Assembly: GCF_001909285.1 (NCBI RefSeq)
Contig: NZ_MRSV01000001.1
Location: 2,250,556-2,314,555, forward strand
Source: Exiguobacterium profundum
Lineage (GTDB): Bacteria; Bacillota; Bacilli; Exiguobacteriales; Exiguobacteriaceae
Reading direction: 5' to 3'
Length of the DNA stretch: 64,000 nucleotides
Part shown: positions 53,279 through 63,105 of the stretch, piece by piece
Layout: every line of letters starts with the position of its first letter
Numbering within the stretch: the first letter of the stretch is position 1
Position numbers and translations under genes: made by a program
The notes under the pieces: generated by a model
What the model was told of the DNA's origin: nothing
The model's database searches: none
The model's input: only the letters and a program-made list of their open reading frames with translations

Positions 53279-54229
53279 TTATACGAGTTGCGCTTTATAC
53301 GCTTCGTACTCTTCGTCTGTGAGCGAGACATAGTGCCCCGGCTCAACTTCGCGAAGTGGCGGGATACTTGAATCTTCATCTGAACGTCCGACTGGACCTT
53401 TCGATGTCGATTCATATACGATCCGTTTACGTGTACGCTCATGCTCCGGGTCTGGAAGCGGAATCGCTGAAAGGAGCGATTTCGTATAGGCATGAATTGG
53501 GTTCTCATAAAGGCGATCTGCTGTTGCAAGCTCTACGAGGTGACCTTGATACATAACACCGATACGGTCAGAGATGTATTTAACCATCGACAAATCGTGA
53601 GCGATGAACAAATACGTCAAATCGCGATCGCGTTGCAATTCTTTCATCAAGTTGACGACCTGCGCTTGAATCGAAACGTCAAGTGCAGAAATCGGCTCAT
53701 CGGCGATGATGAAGTCCGGTTCAACCGCAAGAGCACGGGCAATCCCGATACGCTGACGCTGACCACCTGAGAATTCATGTGGATAACGGCTCGCGTGCTC
53801 TTTCGTCAAACCAACTGTTTCAAGAAGGTCATATACGCGGTTCATGCGGTCTTCTTTCGTCTTCGCAAGACCGTGAATATCGATTCCTTCTGCGATGATA
53901 TCGGCGACTGTCATACGCGGATTGAGCGAAGCGTATGGATCTTGGAAAATCATTTGCATCGCACGGTTGAATTTCAATTTGTCTGCCTTCGATTTTTTTT
54001 CGTGGACGTTTTCGCCTTTGAACACGACATCGCCATCCGTCGCGTCGTAGAGACCGATAATCGTACGTCCTGTCGTTGACTTCCCACAACCAGACTCACC
54101 TACGAGTCCAAGCACTTCACCTTTGTAAATATCAAATGAAATCCCGTCGACCGCTTTGACAACGCGGCCACGACCAATTTTAAAGTGCTGCTTCAGGTTT
54201 TTTACCTCGAGTAATTTCTCGCGTTCCAT
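53279..54229 (-). CDS. oppF: Oligopeptide ABC transporter ATP-binding protein OppF
   Basis: A 316-residue ATPase of the Opp importer. Walker A GESGCGKST (about 44-52), signature FSGGQRQRIGIARAL, Walker B DFIIADEPISALD and H-loop FIAHDLSMV are present, as is the C-terminal oligopeptide/dipeptide extension (NPIHAYTKSLLSAIPLPDPE). It overlaps the oppD stop by one base. Pairs with OppD on the cytoplasmic face of OppBC. Confidence 0.96.
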   Translation of the reverse strand: MEREKLLEVKNLKQHFKIGRGRVVKAVDGISFDIYKGEVLGLVGESGCGKSTTGRTIIGLYDATDGDVVFKGENVHEKKSKADKLKFNRAMQMIFQDPYASLNPRMTVADIIAEGIDIHGLAKTKEDRMNRVYDLLETVGLTKEHASRYPHEFSGGQRQRIGIARALAVEPDFIIADEPISALDVSIQAQVVNLMKELQRDRDLTYLFIAHDLSMVKYISDRIGVMYQGHLVELATADRLYENPIHAYTKSLLSAIPLPDPEHERTRKRIVYESTSKGPVGRSDEDSSIPPLREVEPGHYVSLTDEEYEAYKAQLV

Positions 54230-55302
54230 TATTCAGCACCACCTTTCGTAAACGATTTTGCGAACGCACTGTCTGGACGATATTTGAGAGCGAGTTCACG
54301 AATCGCGCGTGGCGGGTTCACCGCTGGCGCTTGCGGATGTAACAACCAACTCGAAGCGAAGTGTGTATCACTTACTTGGAACATCGGTGGCTCTTTCTCA
54401 AAATCAATCTTCATCGCGTATGGATTACGCGGTGCGAATGCATCCCCTTTTGGAGGATCGAGCAAGTTTGGAGGCGTACCCGGGATTGCCGGTAACGCTT
54501 CATTGCGGTCATCTGTCGGACGCGGCATCGAACCGAGAAGTCCCCATGTGTATGGGTGACGTGGCTCATAGAAAATCTCATCAACCGTTCCTTTTTCAAC
54601 GAGACGTCCCGCATACATAACAGCAACACGGTCAGCCATGTTCGCAACAACACCAAGGTCGTGCGTGATGAAGATAATCGCTGTGCCGGTCTTTTGCTGA
54701 ATGTCTTTTAACAGTTCAAGAATCTGCGCTTGAATCGTTACGTCGAGTGCTGTTGTCGGTTCATCGGCAATCAACACTTTTGGGTTACATGCGAGTGCGA
54801 TCGCAATAACGATCCGTTGTCGCATCCCACCAGAAAGTTGGTGTGGATACTGTTTCAAGCGTGCTTCAGGGTTTGGAATCCCTACAAGTGTCAACAGTTC
54901 GAGCGTACGTTTCTTCGCATCCTCACCCGTTAACCCTTGGTGCTGTTTCAACCCTTCTGCGATTTGCTTGTAAATCGTCATCGTCGGGTTGAGCGATGTC
55001 ATCGGGTCTTGGAAAATCATTGCGATGTCGCGACCACGAATTTTAAGCATTTCTTTTTCCGAAAGTTTCGCCAAGTCTTTTCCTTCGAACATGATTTCTC
55101 CGTTCGTGATTTCACCTGGAGGGTTCGGAATGAGACGCATAATTGCCTTCGAAGTAACGGATTTACCTGAACCCGATTCTCCTACGATGGCGAGCGTCTC
55201 GCCTTTTTTCAAATCAAACGAAACACCACGAACAGCCTGAACTGTTCCTGCATATGTGTGGAACGAGACCTCTAAGTCTCGGACTGATAAAATCGTTTCC
55301 AT
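54229..55302 (-). CDS. oppD: Oligopeptide ABC transporter ATP-binding protein OppD
   Basis: A 357-residue ATPase with Walker A GESGSGKSVTSKA, signature LSGGMRQRIVIAIAL, Walker B KVLIADEPTTALD and H-loop FITHDLGVV. The C-terminal extension has PRHPYTWGLLGSMPRP, the opp/dpp family tail. It is separated from oppC by a 23-base gap with its own ribosome site. Confidence 0.96.
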   Translation of the reverse strand: METILSVRDLEVSFHTYAGTVQAVRGVSFDLKKGETLAIVGESGSGKSVTSKAIMRLIPNPPGEITNGEIMFEGKDLAKLSEKEMLKIRGRDIAMIFQDPMTSLNPTMTIYKQIAEGLKQHQGLTGEDAKKRTLELLTLVGIPNPEARLKQYPHQLSGGMRQRIVIAIALACNPKVLIADEPTTALDVTIQAQILELLKDIQQKTGTAIIFITHDLGVVANMADRVAVMYAGRLVEKGTVDEIFYEPRHPYTWGLLGSMPRPTDDRNEALPAIPGTPPNLLDPPKGDAFAPRNPYAMKIDFEKEPPMFQVSDTHFASSWLLHPQAPAVNPPRAIRELALKYRPDSAFAKSFTKGGAE

Positions 55303-55325
55303 GCACGAGTCCCCCTCTTTCTTTT

Positions 55326-56351
55326 TTATTTACGCATTTTCGGATCGAACGCATCACGCAAGCCATCGGCAAGCAAGTTGAAGCTGACCATGAGCAAGAC
55401 GATGATGATAGACGGGATAATAAGAAGGAACGGGAAAGTTCGTAGTTCTTTGTATCCATCGTTGATCAACGTACCAAGTGATGCCTGTGGTGGTTGAAGC
55501 CCGATTCCGATAAAGCTGAGGAATGCCTCGAAGAAGATGGCAGATGGAATCGTGAACATGAGTGTGATGATAATGGCACCCAATGTGTTCGGAATTAAAT
55601 GTTTGAAAATCAAGCGTCCACTTGAAGCACCGAGTGTACGAGCTGCCAAGACGAACTCTTGGTTTTTGAGTTTGAGAATCTGACCTCGAACGAGTCGACT
55701 CATCCCAATCCAACCGGTGATGGCCATGGCAAGGATGATGGTGAAGACACCTGGGTCAAAGATCAAGATGAACAAGATGATCAAAATCAAGTTAGGTACA
55801 CCTGTCAAGATTTCAACAATACGTTGCATGATGTTATCCGTACGTCCACCGAAGTAAGCTGAAATACCACCGTATGCAACTCCAATGATTGTATCGATGA
55901 TGGCTGCGACTAAACCGATAAAGAGAGAGATTCGTGTCCCTTCCCAAATCCGCGACCAAAGATCACGACCGAGATAATCGGTACCAAACCAGAAGTTTTC
56001 TTCTACATTCTTCTGTTCGTAGAAGTCGATTTCACGACCTCCAAGTGTTGCCAACCCATCAAATCCAGCCCATTCAAGTCCAGTGACTTTAGGCGGTAGT
56101 TTTGCTTGCGAGATGTTCTGTTCGTATGCATCTCGGCTTGAGAGCATCGGTCCAAACAAAGCGAGTGCAACGAGAATTAAAATAATCGAGAGCGAGATGA
56201 TAGCCGCCTTGTTTTTCTTTAGGCGCATCCATGCATCTTGCCAAAAGTTCAAACTTTTTCCGGCAATCCGCTCACCAAGCTGTTCATTCATTTCAACTGG
56301 TGTGAACATGTCTTGGTCGAACTGTTCGTAATTCTTTTTGTTTTCAATCAT
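55326..56351 (-). CDS. oppC: Oligopeptide ABC transporter permease OppC
   Basis: A 341-residue permease with a long cytoplasmic N-terminus, six helices and the coupling (EAA) loop region RLVRGQILKLKNQEFVLAARTLGASSGRLI. It overlaps the oppB stop by one base (TGATG). Length and N-terminal extension are as in B. subtilis OppC/AppC. Confidence 0.95.
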   Translation of the reverse strand: MIENKKNYEQFDQDMFTPVEMNEQLGERIAGKSLNFWQDAWMRLKKNKAAIISLSIILILVALALFGPMLSSRDAYEQNISQAKLPPKVTGLEWAGFDGLATLGGREIDFYEQKNVEENFWFGTDYLGRDLWSRIWEGTRISLFIGLVAAIIDTIIGVAYGGISAYFGGRTDNIMQRIVEILTGVPNLILIILFILIFDPGVFTIILAMAITGWIGMSRLVRGQILKLKNQEFVLAARTLGASSGRLIFKHLIPNTLGAIIITLMFTIPSAIFFEAFLSFIGIGLQPPQASLGTLINDGYKELRTFPFLLIIPSIIIVLLMVSFNLLADGLRDAFDPKMRK

Positions 56352-57277
56352 CAGTTATTCCCCCCAAGACGAATACGTGGGTCCACAACCCCATAGAGCA
56401 AGTCGACAAGTAAAATGATAATAATGAAGAGGGCCGAGAAGAAGAGTGTCGTGCCCATGATGACAGAGTAATCATTCAACGTGATTGACGTAACGAACAA
56501 TTCTCCAAGACCAGGTACTGCGAAAATTTTCTCGATAACGAATGTACCCGTTAAAAGTCCAGCTGTCATCGGTCCAAGAATCGTGATCGCTGGGATCATC
56601 GCGTTACGTACCATGTGTTTCCATACGATGGCGTTACCCGTCAACCCTTTCGCTTTCGCGAGCGTGACATAGTCTTGTCCGGTTACTTCTAACATCTCGG
56701 TTCGGACGAAACGGGCAATTGCTGCCGTAACCCCGAGCGATAACGAGATGGTTGGTAAGATCGTATGAGCTGGAGATTCCCAGAATGCTACCGGAAGCAA
56801 CTGTAATTTAACTCCAACATAGTACTGAAGGAGGGCTGCAAAGACGAATGATGGGACGGAAATCCCGATTACCGATACGAACATTGAACCATAGTCAATT
56901 GCCGTATTGTGACGAATCGCCGCAACAACACCCAACAATACACCTAATAGAGTTCCAAGTACTAATGCCTGAACCCCTAATTGTGCCGATGGACCAATTC
57001 GTTCCATAATCAACTCAGTTACTGGACGGTTAGCCGTACGGAACGATACGCCAAGGTCACCTTGTAGCATGTTTCCAATGTACGTCGCATAGCGGACCGG
57101 AAGCGGATCATTGAGTCCGTAGCGGTCATTCAACAATTGAATTTGTGATTCTGTCAGTTTTTCCTGGTTCTGATAAGGCGAACCTGGGAGCAGGTCCATC
57201 AGGAAGAACGTGAACGTGGCAATCAAGAAGAACGTGATGAGGCCGTAAGTCAGCCGTTGTAGGATATAACGTCCCAT
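56351..57277 (-). CDS. oppB: Oligopeptide ABC transporter permease OppB
   Basis: A 308-residue permease starting MGRYILQRLTYGLITFFLIA at ATG 57277 after GGGGGT; the longer frame to 57364 has no ribosome site. The EAA loop is RTEMLEVTGQDYVTLAKAKGL, followed by GNAIVWKHMVRNAMIPAITIL. It begins 306 bases after oppA, a gap that contains a hairpin and possible promoter. Confidence 0.95.
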   Translation of the reverse strand: MGRYILQRLTYGLITFFLIATFTFFLMDLLPGSPYQNQEKLTESQIQLLNDRYGLNDPLPVRYATYIGNMLQGDLGVSFRTANRPVTELIMERIGPSAQLGVQALVLGTLLGVLLGVVAAIRHNTAIDYGSMFVSVIGISVPSFVFAALLQYYVGVKLQLLPVAFWESPAHTILPTISLSLGVTAAIARFVRTEMLEVTGQDYVTLAKAKGLTGNAIVWKHMVRNAMIPAITILGPMTAGLLTGTFVIEKIFAVPGLGELFVTSITLNDYSVIMGTTLFFSALFIIIILLVDLLYGVVDPRIRLGGNN

Positions 57278-57583
57278 GAATAAAAACCCCCTGTTTTGTC
57301 TAATTCTTTCTACTACTTGCACCAACAGCTTCACTATGACATATGACCTATTTTTCAAATTCACAAAATGAAAGGAATTTTCTGAAAGAATAGCTTATAC
57401 GTCATCTCAAGGCTCTTAGTACAGCGACTGAAAATAAAGAAAATTCTTTTCAGAGATTATTCTGAATTTTCACTGTTACTACATTATACTTTACCAACAA
57501 AACATTTGAACAGTATTTTCTCATACTTCGCTAGAATTTTTTAGAAAATTGGGGACATGCGGTTAGCATGCCCCCTCCTTCCA
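57278..57583 (-). promoter_or_regulatory. oppA-oppB intergenic region: attenuating hairpin, possible promoter, CodY-like boxes
   Basis: No gene is visible in these 306 bases. Just after oppA, GGGGGCATGC/GCATGTCCCC (57575-57566 with 57560-57551) forms a strong hairpin followed only by AATTTTCT, so it is a partial terminator or mRNA stabiliser that would keep oppA in excess. A TATAAT -10 lies at 57488-57483 on the minus strand. Downstream are two CodY-like sequences: 57456-57470 (11 of 15 to AATTTTCWGAAAATT) and 57376-57390 (12 of 15). The inverted repeat GAAAATTC/GAATTTTC (57439-57446 with 57464-57471) overlaps the first. Confidence 0.55.
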
Positions 57584-59203
57584 TTACTTAATATCAACGT
57601 ATTTGTACTGGTAATCAGCACCAAATAATTGACGGTTGAAGTTCTCGACGTTTGGACGGATCAAGTATGCCACACCAGCTTGGTAGATAGGCATGATTGC
57701 TTGATCTTGTTCAATCAAGAGGGCTTCAGCTTCTTTGAACAAGTCGTAACGTGCATCGATGCTTGTTTCAGCAGATGCTTCATCAATCAACTTGTCATAC
57801 TCAGATGACGAGTAGTTGATGTCGTTTTGTCCATTGTCTGAAGTGAAGATACCAAGGTTCGTAAGCGGATCTTGGTAGTCAGGTCCCCAAAGTGCGAATG
57901 ACATTTGGTAGTCCCCTTTTGCTTCACGCTCAAGTTTGTTGTTGAAAGGTTGTTGTGCGATCTCAACCGTTACGTTCGGCAAGTTCGACTCGATTTGACC
58001 TTTCATGTACTCAGAGATTTGTTTCGATACTTCACTGTCGAACGAGAGGAGTTCGATTGTTGTTGCTTCTCCACCGGTTACTTCTTCCCAAAGTGAAGCA
58101 GCTTCTTCAGTGTTTGTTTTGAAGTATTCCACGCCTTCTGTATAATCCGTTCCGTCTTCATACTTGATGAAGTCTTTCGGGATGAATGACGTCGTTGCTA
58201 CTGAACCGTTGTTCAAGAGCTGATCGATAATTCCTGATGGGTCGACTGCACGTGCGATTGCTTTACGTGCATTTACATCAGAGAAAAGTTCATCTTCATG
58301 GTTAAACTTGAAGTAACCAACTGCAGAACGAAGACCTGTGTTGTAATCTTCATCCTCTTGGAATGCTGCGACTTGCTCTGATGCGAGACCAGCATAGTCG
58401 ACATCGCCCGCTTCATACAAGTTGACGACTGTAGATGTTTCTTTAACAACTTTCACATCAACAGAGTCGAGAGCAACATTTTCTGCATCCCAATATGATT
58501 CGTTTTTCGTTAAGACATAGCCTTGTTCACGATCCCATTTAGTCCATGTGAACGGTCCGTTATAAAGAAGGTTTTCAGGACCAGTCGTGAAGTCTTCACC
58601 TTTTTCTGTAGCGAATGCTTCGTTGATCGGAGTGAATGTACCGAACGAAGTAAGTGAAAGGAATGATGGGTCTGGACGCTCGAGTGTAACTTCGAGTGTC
58701 TTCTCATCGATTGCTTTTACGCCAAGCTCTTCTTTTGGTGTGTCACCAGTGTTGATTGCTTCAGCGTTTTTAACTGTGTTCATGATGTATGCGTACTGTG
58801 AGCCTGTTGCAGGATCAACAGCTCGTTGCCAAGCGTAAACAAAGTCGTTTGCTGTGACCGGTTCCCCGTTTGACCATTCAGCATCACGAAGTTTGAACGT
58901 GTAAACCGTTTCGTCTTCGTTTACTTCTGGTTCGCCTTCAGCAAGTGCCGGGACGGCATTTCCATCTTTATCAAGACGGTAAAGACCTTCCATTGTGTTG
59001 GCGATCAAGTTGAATGCGACCGCGTCTGTAGCAAGAGCCGGATCGGCTGTTGTGATATCTGACGTATCCGTCAAACGAAGAACTTTCTCTCCGTTTGAAG
59101 AAGAACCGCCGCCATCAGAGTCTCCGCCTGTCGAACAAGCTGCGAGAACTGAACCGAGTGCCAAGATGATTGTCATCATGAGCAAAATCGATTTTTTCTT
59201 CAT
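57584..59203 (-). CDS. oppA: Oligopeptide-binding lipoprotein OppA
   Basis: The 539-residue substrate-binding lipoprotein of the Opp importer. Signal peptide with lipobox LAAC (Cys23), a Ser/Gly-rich spacer, then the SBP family 5 fold: TFKLRDAEWSNGEPVTANDF is the family signature, and ALWGPDYQDPLTNLGIF lies near the end. It heads oppABCDF. Peptides serve as amino-acid source and possibly as signals. A promoter and a near-perfect CodY box lie upstream. Confidence 0.95.
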   Translation of the reverse strand: MKKKSILLMMTIILALGSVLAACSTGGDSDGGGSSSNGEKVLRLTDTSDITTADPALATDAVAFNLIANTMEGLYRLDKDGNAVPALAEGEPEVNEDETVYTFKLRDAEWSNGEPVTANDFVYAWQRAVDPATGSQYAYIMNTVKNAEAINTGDTPKEELGVKAIDEKTLEVTLERPDPSFLSLTSFGTFTPINEAFATEKGEDFTTGPENLLYNGPFTWTKWDREQGYVLTKNESYWDAENVALDSVDVKVVKETSTVVNLYEAGDVDYAGLASEQVAAFQEDEDYNTGLRSAVGYFKFNHEDELFSDVNARKAIARAVDPSGIIDQLLNNGSVATTSFIPKDFIKYEDGTDYTEGVEYFKTNTEEAASLWEEVTGGEATTIELLSFDSEVSKQISEYMKGQIESNLPNVTVEIAQQPFNNKLEREAKGDYQMSFALWGPDYQDPLTNLGIFTSDNGQNDINYSSSEYDKLIDEASAETSIDARYDLFKEAEALLIEQDQAIMPIYQAGVAYLIRPNVENFNRQLFGADYQYKYVDIK

Positions 59204-59267
59204 TGCGATTTCCCCTTTCGTTTTAAAAAACTAGCCGATCGTCGAATAAACATCTTACTTTTTCTTT

Positions 59268-59345
59268 AATTTTCTGAATATTTCATAAAGTATTCGACGA
59301 AAGAACGTTAGGGCTATTGTAAGAAATTTTTAATATAACTGTCAA
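59268..59345 (-). promoter_or_regulatory. oppA promoter and CodY box
   Basis: Minus strand: -35 TTGACA (59345-59340), 18-base spacer, -10 TACAAT (59321-59316). Downstream, AATTTTCTGAATATT (59268-59282) matches the CodY consensus AATTTTCWGAAAATT at 14 of 15 positions, placed about 27 bases beyond the start site. Repression in rich medium is predicted. Confidence 0.78.
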
Positions 59346-59472
59346 CTATTGAATAAAACGCTCTCATTTGATTTAACATTCTTACTCGCTTTCTGCCCCA
59401 CCTTCCTAGTATCATAGAAGAAACACGGAATGTTGATGCATTCCCTCTAACGCTCGAAAGGAGATTACATCG

Positions 59473-59841
59473 TTGAAAAAGTTTCGAAATATATTGATTG
59501 TTTGGGGGATTGTCACACTTTTCTATACGGTGTGGTCAATTTTTTCCTATTTCCGAACTGAGTCCTTCACGTTTCATTTGAGTGGCGGCTTGTTCGTTTC
59601 AGGTATTCTGATATTTGCCATCGGGATGTTCTCCCATATGAGTGCAACAGGTCTATTTGACGGAATCATGTACGGATTTAAGCGTAATCGACGTGCAAAG
59701 TTGAAAGAAATTGACGCGGACTATGAAGAAGATGAGGAAGAAGAACCGGAAGATCGACAACTCCGTAAACAATCGGCTTGGAACTGGGTGTATATCGGAG
59801 TTGGAAGTATCGCTCTCTCATTTCTCGTCGCTTTGATTTAA
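59473..59841 (+). CDS. Small membrane protein, DUF3899-like
   Basis: A 122-residue protein with three transmembrane segments (about 7-27, 37-56, 103-121) and a very acidic cytoplasmic loop (ADYEEDEEEEPEDRQ). The motif GLFVSGILIFAIGMFSHMSATGLFDGIMYGFKR fits the DUF3899 family as I recall it. The start is TTG 59473 after AAAGGAGA. Function unknown; upstream of the trpS T-box. Confidence 0.65.
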   Translation: MKKFRNILIVWGIVTLFYTVWSIFSYFRTESFTFHLSGGLFVSGILIFAIGMFSHMSATGLFDGIMYGFKRNRRAKLKEIDADYEEDEEEEPEDRQLRKQSAWNWVYIGVGSIALSFLVALI

Positions 59842-59869
59842 TCTTTTCGTCACTTGAATCCTGTGCTAA

Positions 59870-61144
<1,275 letters not shown>

Positions 61145-61152
61145 ATGATGTT

Positions 61153-61183
61153 AAAAAGAACGCTCAGCTGAGCGTTCTTTTTT
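61153..61183 (+). terminator. Terminator of trpS
   Basis: Palindromic stem AAAAAGAACGCTCA/TGAGCGTTCTTTTTT with minimal loop and T tract. Confidence 0.92.
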
Positions 61184-61199
61184 GTATCAAATATCTACA

Positions 61200-61231
61200 T
61201 AAAAAGAGAGACAGGCGTCCCTGTCTCTCTT
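61200..61231 (-). terminator. Terminator of the second oppA
   Basis: Minus-strand stem AAGAGAGACAGG/CCTGTCTCTCTT, 4-base loop, then TTTTT. Confidence 0.9.
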
Positions 61232-61247
61232 CGTAAAGATGATTTGA

Positions 61248-62903
61248 TTATTCTTTTCCTTCGATTGAAGCCCACTTGTAAGAGTAGTCCGCACCAAATG
61301 CGTGCTCAACGATATCCTTAACATATGGCTTCGTGAGGCGAGCCGATCCACGTTGGTAAACTGGCGAGATTGCGTTCTCTTCAAGAACGATTTTCTCTGC
61401 AGCTTGAAGGTCAGCCCAACGCTGTTCAGCATCTGTGCTTGATTTCGCAGATTCGATCAACTTATCGAATTCTTCATTCGACCACTTACCACGGTTGTAT
61501 GGTCCGTCAGTGACGAAGAGGTCAACGAATGTCATTGGATCTTGGTAGTCAGGTCCCCATCCAGCGAATGTGAACTCGAACTCACCTTTGTTCTCAAGGT
61601 CAAGTTTGTTGTTGAACGGTTGTTGCTTGATTGATACCGAAATGCCTGGAAGGTTCTTCTCAAGTTCACCTTTGATGAACTCACCGATTTGCTTCGCAGA
61701 CTCTGAGTCATAGTTGAGGAGCTCAAGCTCAACTTTGTCTGTTCCGAGCTCTTTAAGCCCTTCTTCCCAAAGTTTTTGAGCTTCTTCCACATTGTATCCA
61801 CCGATATCGCCGTTCGCTTCACGGAAATCTTTGCCGTCAGGACCTGTTACGAAATCTTTTGGTACGAGGTAGTTCGCAGGAATCGAACCGTTCGCAAGAA
61901 GCGTCTCTGAGATTGCTGTTTTATCATACGCTTTGTCAATCGCGTTACGGATTTTTTGGTTGTTAAGTTCTTCCACAGCTGTGTTGAACTGGAGGTAGAA
62001 GAGTGTTGGTTCAACGACAGTTGAGAACTCTTCGCTGTCTTGATACTGGGCTACGAGCTCAGAAGTCAAGCCTGTGCGGTCAACGTCACCGTTTTCATAC
62101 AAGTTAACACCCGTTGAAACTTCTTTAACGACTTTAACGTTGATTTCTTCAAGTTTAACTGTGTCAGCATCCCAATAGTCTTCGTTCTTGACCATCTTCC
62201 AGCCTTGCTCGCGCTCCCAGCTGTCGAGTTTGAACGGTCCGTTGTAGAGAGTCGTCTCTGCAGATGTACCGAAGTTCTCGCCTTGCTCTTTATCGAATGA
62301 CTCGAGTTTTGGCATGAATACGCCGAAGCTAGTCAATCCGAGGAAGTAGTCAGCTGGTGCTGTCAATTTAACTTCAAGTGTTTGATCGTCGATTGCTTTA
62401 ACGCCTACAGCATCGCGCTCGCCTTCACCTGTGTTGTACGCTTCTGCGCCTTCGATGATTGACATAACGTATGCATATTGTGATGCGTTATCTGGGTTGA
62501 GTACTTCTTTCCAAGCGTATTCGAAGTCATTCGCTGTGACAGGCTCCCCGTTTGACCAAGTCGCGCCTTCACGGATTTTGAACGTGTACGTTTTCCCGTC
62601 TTCTGAAACGTCGTGAGATTCAGCCATCCCCTCAGTCGGGTTGTCTTCTTCGTCCATGCGGTAGAGACCTTCGTTAACGTTGTTCAATACGTTGAACGAT
62701 ACAGCATCTGTTGCGAGTGTCGGGTTAAGTGAAGGAATATCTGAAGAATCGAGCAAGTTGAGGACTTGCGCTTCATCTGCTGAACCTTCGCCTGTTGATC
62801 CTTGTGAAGAATCCGTTTCTTCCCCTGTCGAACATGCAGCTAGGAATGCACTTGATAGAAGTGTAACCGATGATGCTAAAGCAAAACCTTTTTTCTTATT
62901 CAT
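61248..62903 (-). CDS. Second oligopeptide-binding lipoprotein (OppA paralogue)
   Basis: A 551-residue SBP family 5 lipoprotein with lipobox LAAC (Cys24). It is clearly paralogous to the OppA above: TFKIREGATWSNGEPVTANDF and FAGWGPDYQDPMTFVDLF align throughout. It has no permease or ATPase genes of its own, has separate promoter and terminator, and probably feeds OppBCDF with a different peptide range; that is inference. A CodY-like box lies exactly in the promoter spacer. Confidence 0.93.
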   Translation of the reverse strand: MNKKKGFALASSVTLLSSAFLAACSTGEETDSSQGSTGEGSADEAQVLNLLDSSDIPSLNPTLATDAVSFNVLNNVNEGLYRMDEEDNPTEGMAESHDVSEDGKTYTFKIREGATWSNGEPVTANDFEYAWKEVLNPDNASQYAYVMSIIEGAEAYNTGEGERDAVGVKAIDDQTLEVKLTAPADYFLGLTSFGVFMPKLESFDKEQGENFGTSAETTLYNGPFKLDSWEREQGWKMVKNEDYWDADTVKLEEINVKVVKEVSTGVNLYENGDVDRTGLTSELVAQYQDSEEFSTVVEPTLFYLQFNTAVEELNNQKIRNAIDKAYDKTAISETLLANGSIPANYLVPKDFVTGPDGKDFREANGDIGGYNVEEAQKLWEEGLKELGTDKVELELLNYDSESAKQIGEFIKGELEKNLPGISVSIKQQPFNNKLDLENKGEFEFTFAGWGPDYQDPMTFVDLFVTDGPYNRGKWSNEEFDKLIESAKSSTDAEQRWADLQAAEKIVLEENAISPVYQRGSARLTKPYVKDIVEHAFGADYSYKWASIEGKE

Positions 62904-63004
62904 TGCGATGACCCCCTGATTTTTTCGTTTTAACGAAGTGAATGATGGTAGAAAATTCAGTCATTTCTTCTGACAGTATTTGTTACCAAAATCCCGTTGA
63001 TGCA

Positions 63005-63032
63005 ATAATACAATATTCTGATAATTTTGCAA
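63005..63032 (-). promoter_or_regulatory. Promoter of the second oppA with CodY box in the spacer
   Basis: Minus strand: -35 TTGCAA (63032-63027), 16-base spacer, -10 TATTAT (63010-63005). The spacer (63012-63026) reads AATATTCTGATAATT on the plus strand, 13 of 15 to the CodY consensus. A second 12 of 15 match lies at 63046-63060. Confidence 0.75.
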
Positions 63033-63072
63033 AGTGTTTATTTTGATTTTTCTAAAAAATTTTATCTATAGT

Positions 63073-63104
63073 CTAAAAGCCCGCCTACAGTGGCGGGCTT
63101 TTAG
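63073..63104. terminator. Terminator of the third binding-protein gene
   Basis: Stem CTAAAAGCCCGCC/GGCGGGCTTTTAG (63073-63085 with 63092-63104), 6-base loop. It stands between the third binding protein and the promoter of the second. Confidence 0.9.
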
Positions 63105-63105
63105 C

